Positions 5,990 to 6,965 of a DNA stretch of 6,965 nucleotides are shown in pieces. Source of the stretch: an uncultured Lachnospiraceae bacterium (GTDB lineage Bacteria; Bacillota; Clostridia; Lachnospirales; Lachnospiraceae); assembly GCA_934351765.1 (NCBI GenBank), contig CAKRJM010000116.1:1-6965 (forward strand). Reading direction: 5' to 3'. A program made the position numbers and the translations under genes. How positions within the stretch are numbered: the stretch's first letter is position 1; every line of letters starts with the position of its first letter. A model generated the notes under the pieces. That model saw only the letters and a list, made by a program, of their open reading frames with translations, searched no databases and was not told the origin of the DNA.

Positions 5990-6032
5990 AGAGCGGCGGG
6001 TTCCCCATATAATTTTGCTGCTCTCATTTTTT
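5990..6032 (+). terminator. Intrinsic terminator of the degV-like unit, overlapping the convergent gene
   Basis: Stem AGAGCGGC (5990-5997) pairs with GCTGCTCT (6017-6024, one G-T wobble) across a 19-base loop and is followed by CATTTTTT. The right arm and T-run overlap the stop codon and last two lysine codons of the minus-strand gene ending at 6024. Confidence 0.7.
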
Positions 6033-6437
6033 CCGGCAGATACAGAAAGCACACGCTGTATCATTTTTCAATGATTTCGACGGACAGTAATACACTGGTT
6101 TATTATGGTCCTTTGAAATGGTATAATGAACCGCTTCTTGCGGATGTAACGGTTTGTGACATATAAAACAGCGATAGATACAGGACAATATGATCCATTT
6201 CCAGGCATCTTTCTGATCAGAAAGATAAAGTTGAAGATAATGTTCCAGTATATTTTTGAGTGCAGTAATCTTTTCCTCCGAAATTTCCTCCTGTGCCGGT
6301 GCCTGGTCCTGCAGCATTTCCATAATTACAGATCTGTTAAAGCTGTTAATATGCGGAAGCGTATGATCAGACAGTTTGAGGATTTCATCTTCAGAAATTG
6401 TCTTTTGCAATGACTGTAAAAGTATATTGCTTCTCAT
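6024..6437 (-). CDS. Cys/His-rich protein, C-terminus resembling UPF0305/DUF2115
   Basis: 137 residues; ATG at 6437 with AAAGGA seven bases upstream. The N-terminal two thirds appear helical and carry no motif I know. The C-terminal third has WKWIILSCIYRCFICHKPLH then P (79-100), YYCPSKS (116-122) and NDTACAFCIC (125-134). This order, an aromatic helix, an HP pair, a YYCP and a final CxFC, recalls the UPF0305/DUF2115 family, in which the end reads roughly YYCPVK...ALCRFCxAKQ. The cysteines C118, C129, C132 and C134 plus C90, C93 and H99 could bind zinc or an iron-sulfur cluster. It is shorter than archaeal members, which I recall as about 170-200 residues. It lies 12 bases downstream of the DUF1638 gene, clearly in one operon. 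The family link is tentative; the function of DUF2115 itself is unknown. Confidence 0.7.
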   Translation of the reverse strand: MRSNILLQSLQKTISEDEILKLSDHTLPHINSFNRSVIMEMLQDQAPAQEEISEEKITALKNILEHYLQLYLSDQKDAWKWIILSCIYRCFICHKPLHPQEAVHYTISKDHNKPVYYCPSKSLKNDTACAFCICRKK

Positions 6438-6449
6438 GAGTTTTTCCTT

Positions 6450-6965
6450 TCAGCAATCAAAAAATTTTCCCTGCGTGATGGTTGTATTTGGTGGAATAAC
6501 CAAAAACTGTTCATCCCATTTTCCGGATACCAGCTTTTCCAGAAGAATGTTACTTCCTGGTACAAAATCAAGCTCTGCATGAATTCTGTCTGCATCGGCT
6601 TGTGCACGCTCTACATAGTTTGGGTCATAGCAATCGTAAAGTCCATTGTCAATGATATCCAGATGGTAATAGTGCTCAAAATACATATCGAAAACAATAT
6701 CAGCCATTTCTTTATCATATTCTTTTAAAAGACTCTCATAAACTGCCTGGACAGAAAAACCGGCTTCTCCGTTTCCGAACAGATACATATGTCCTGCTTC
6801 TTTCAAATCCGGGGCATATTGTTCGGGGGTGGTCAATGCAAGTGCAACACAGTCTGCAACGCGAGGGATTACAAGCAGTTTGGAACAGTGTACATCCTGC
6901 CAGGCTCCGCCGCAAAAACCCATAGCTGCAAGAACCGTATCTACGTCTGGAGGCAGACCGGTAAG
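6450..6965 (-). CDS. DUF1638 domain protein, 5' end beyond the window
   Basis: The frame is open from the window edge (6965) to the stop at 6450, giving 171 residues; an internal ATG at 6923 is not the likely start because coding continues upstream of it (LTGLPPDVDTVLAAMGFCGG). Features matching DUF1638 (PF07796) as I know it: a GFCGG turn, LLVIPRVADCVALALTTPEQ, a gap region with Tyr/Phe-Gly-Asn-Gly, MYFEHYYHLDIIDNG, and a C-terminal VPGSNILLEKLVSGKWDEQF ending in a short beta stretch and a cysteine. Full family members have about 200-240 residues, so about 40-70 N-terminal residues are missing. In methanogens and some anaerobic bacteria DUF1638 genes sit near corrinoid proteins and methyltransferases; the biochemical role is not established. 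It is the upstream gene of an operon with the Cys-rich protein. Confidence 0.8.
   Translation of the reverse strand, partial: LTGLPPDVDTVLAAMGFCGGAWQDVHCSKLLVIPRVADCVALALTTPEQYAPDLKEAGHMYLFGNGEAGFSVQAVYESLLKEYDKEMADIVFDMYFEHYYHLDIIDNGLYDCYDPNYVERAQADADRIHAELDFVPGSNILLEKLVSGKWDEQFLVIPPNTTITQGKFFDC

Noticed and set aside
1..6965. CRISPR array, tRNA, rRNA, riboswitch or intact insertion sequence
   Set aside because: I saw no regularly spaced repeats, no tRNA-like cloverleaf, no rRNA sequence, no recognisable riboswitch leader and no intact transposase.

Overview
The window looks like chromosomal DNA from a Gram-positive, gut-type Clostridium relative, most likely a Lachnospiraceae-like Firmicute. 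This rests on the strong AGGAGG-type ribosome binding sites, the OmpR-type two-component pair, the DegV-family gene, a secreted 3D-domain protein and the moderately GC-rich codon use of the core genes. This is inference; no marker gene fixes the species.

Layout. Positions 1-785 hold no intact gene. They are a graveyard of short minus-strand fragments: the first residues of a phage tail tape-measure protein, out of frame with a second tape-measure-like piece, then the first ~23 residues of what looks like an AAA_14-type ATPase joined to unrelated sequence. Positions 786-1976 (minus) encode a membrane-anchored metallophosphoesterase. A divergent promoter region (1977-2201) separates it from a response regulator (2202-2867) and a histidine kinase with almost no extracellular loop (2870-3868). 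Next comes a secreted 3D-domain protein (3987-4703) that appears to have its own promoter, with a perfect inverted repeat inside it, and ends at a hairpin terminator. A near-consensus promoter then drives a two-gene unit: a DegV-family fatty-acid-binding protein (4859-5740) and a 75-residue protein of unknown function (5754-5981). This unit ends at a hairpin terminator whose right arm and T-run reach into the end of the convergent gene.

The right end (6024-6965) is a visibly more AT-rich minus-strand operon. It encodes a DUF1638 protein (5' end outside the window) and a 137-residue Cys/His-rich protein whose C-terminus resembles the UPF0305/DUF2115 family. DUF1638 and UPF0305 are known largely from methanogens and from corrinoid methyl-transfer neighbourhoods, so this pair is the best candidate for a less-described system, possibly an accessory of corrinoid-dependent methyl transfer.

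Working together: the metallophosphoesterase, the two-component system and the 3D protein all point to cell-envelope maintenance and sensing. The DegV unit belongs to fatty acid uptake and phosphorylation. The right-hand operon is probably functionally separate.
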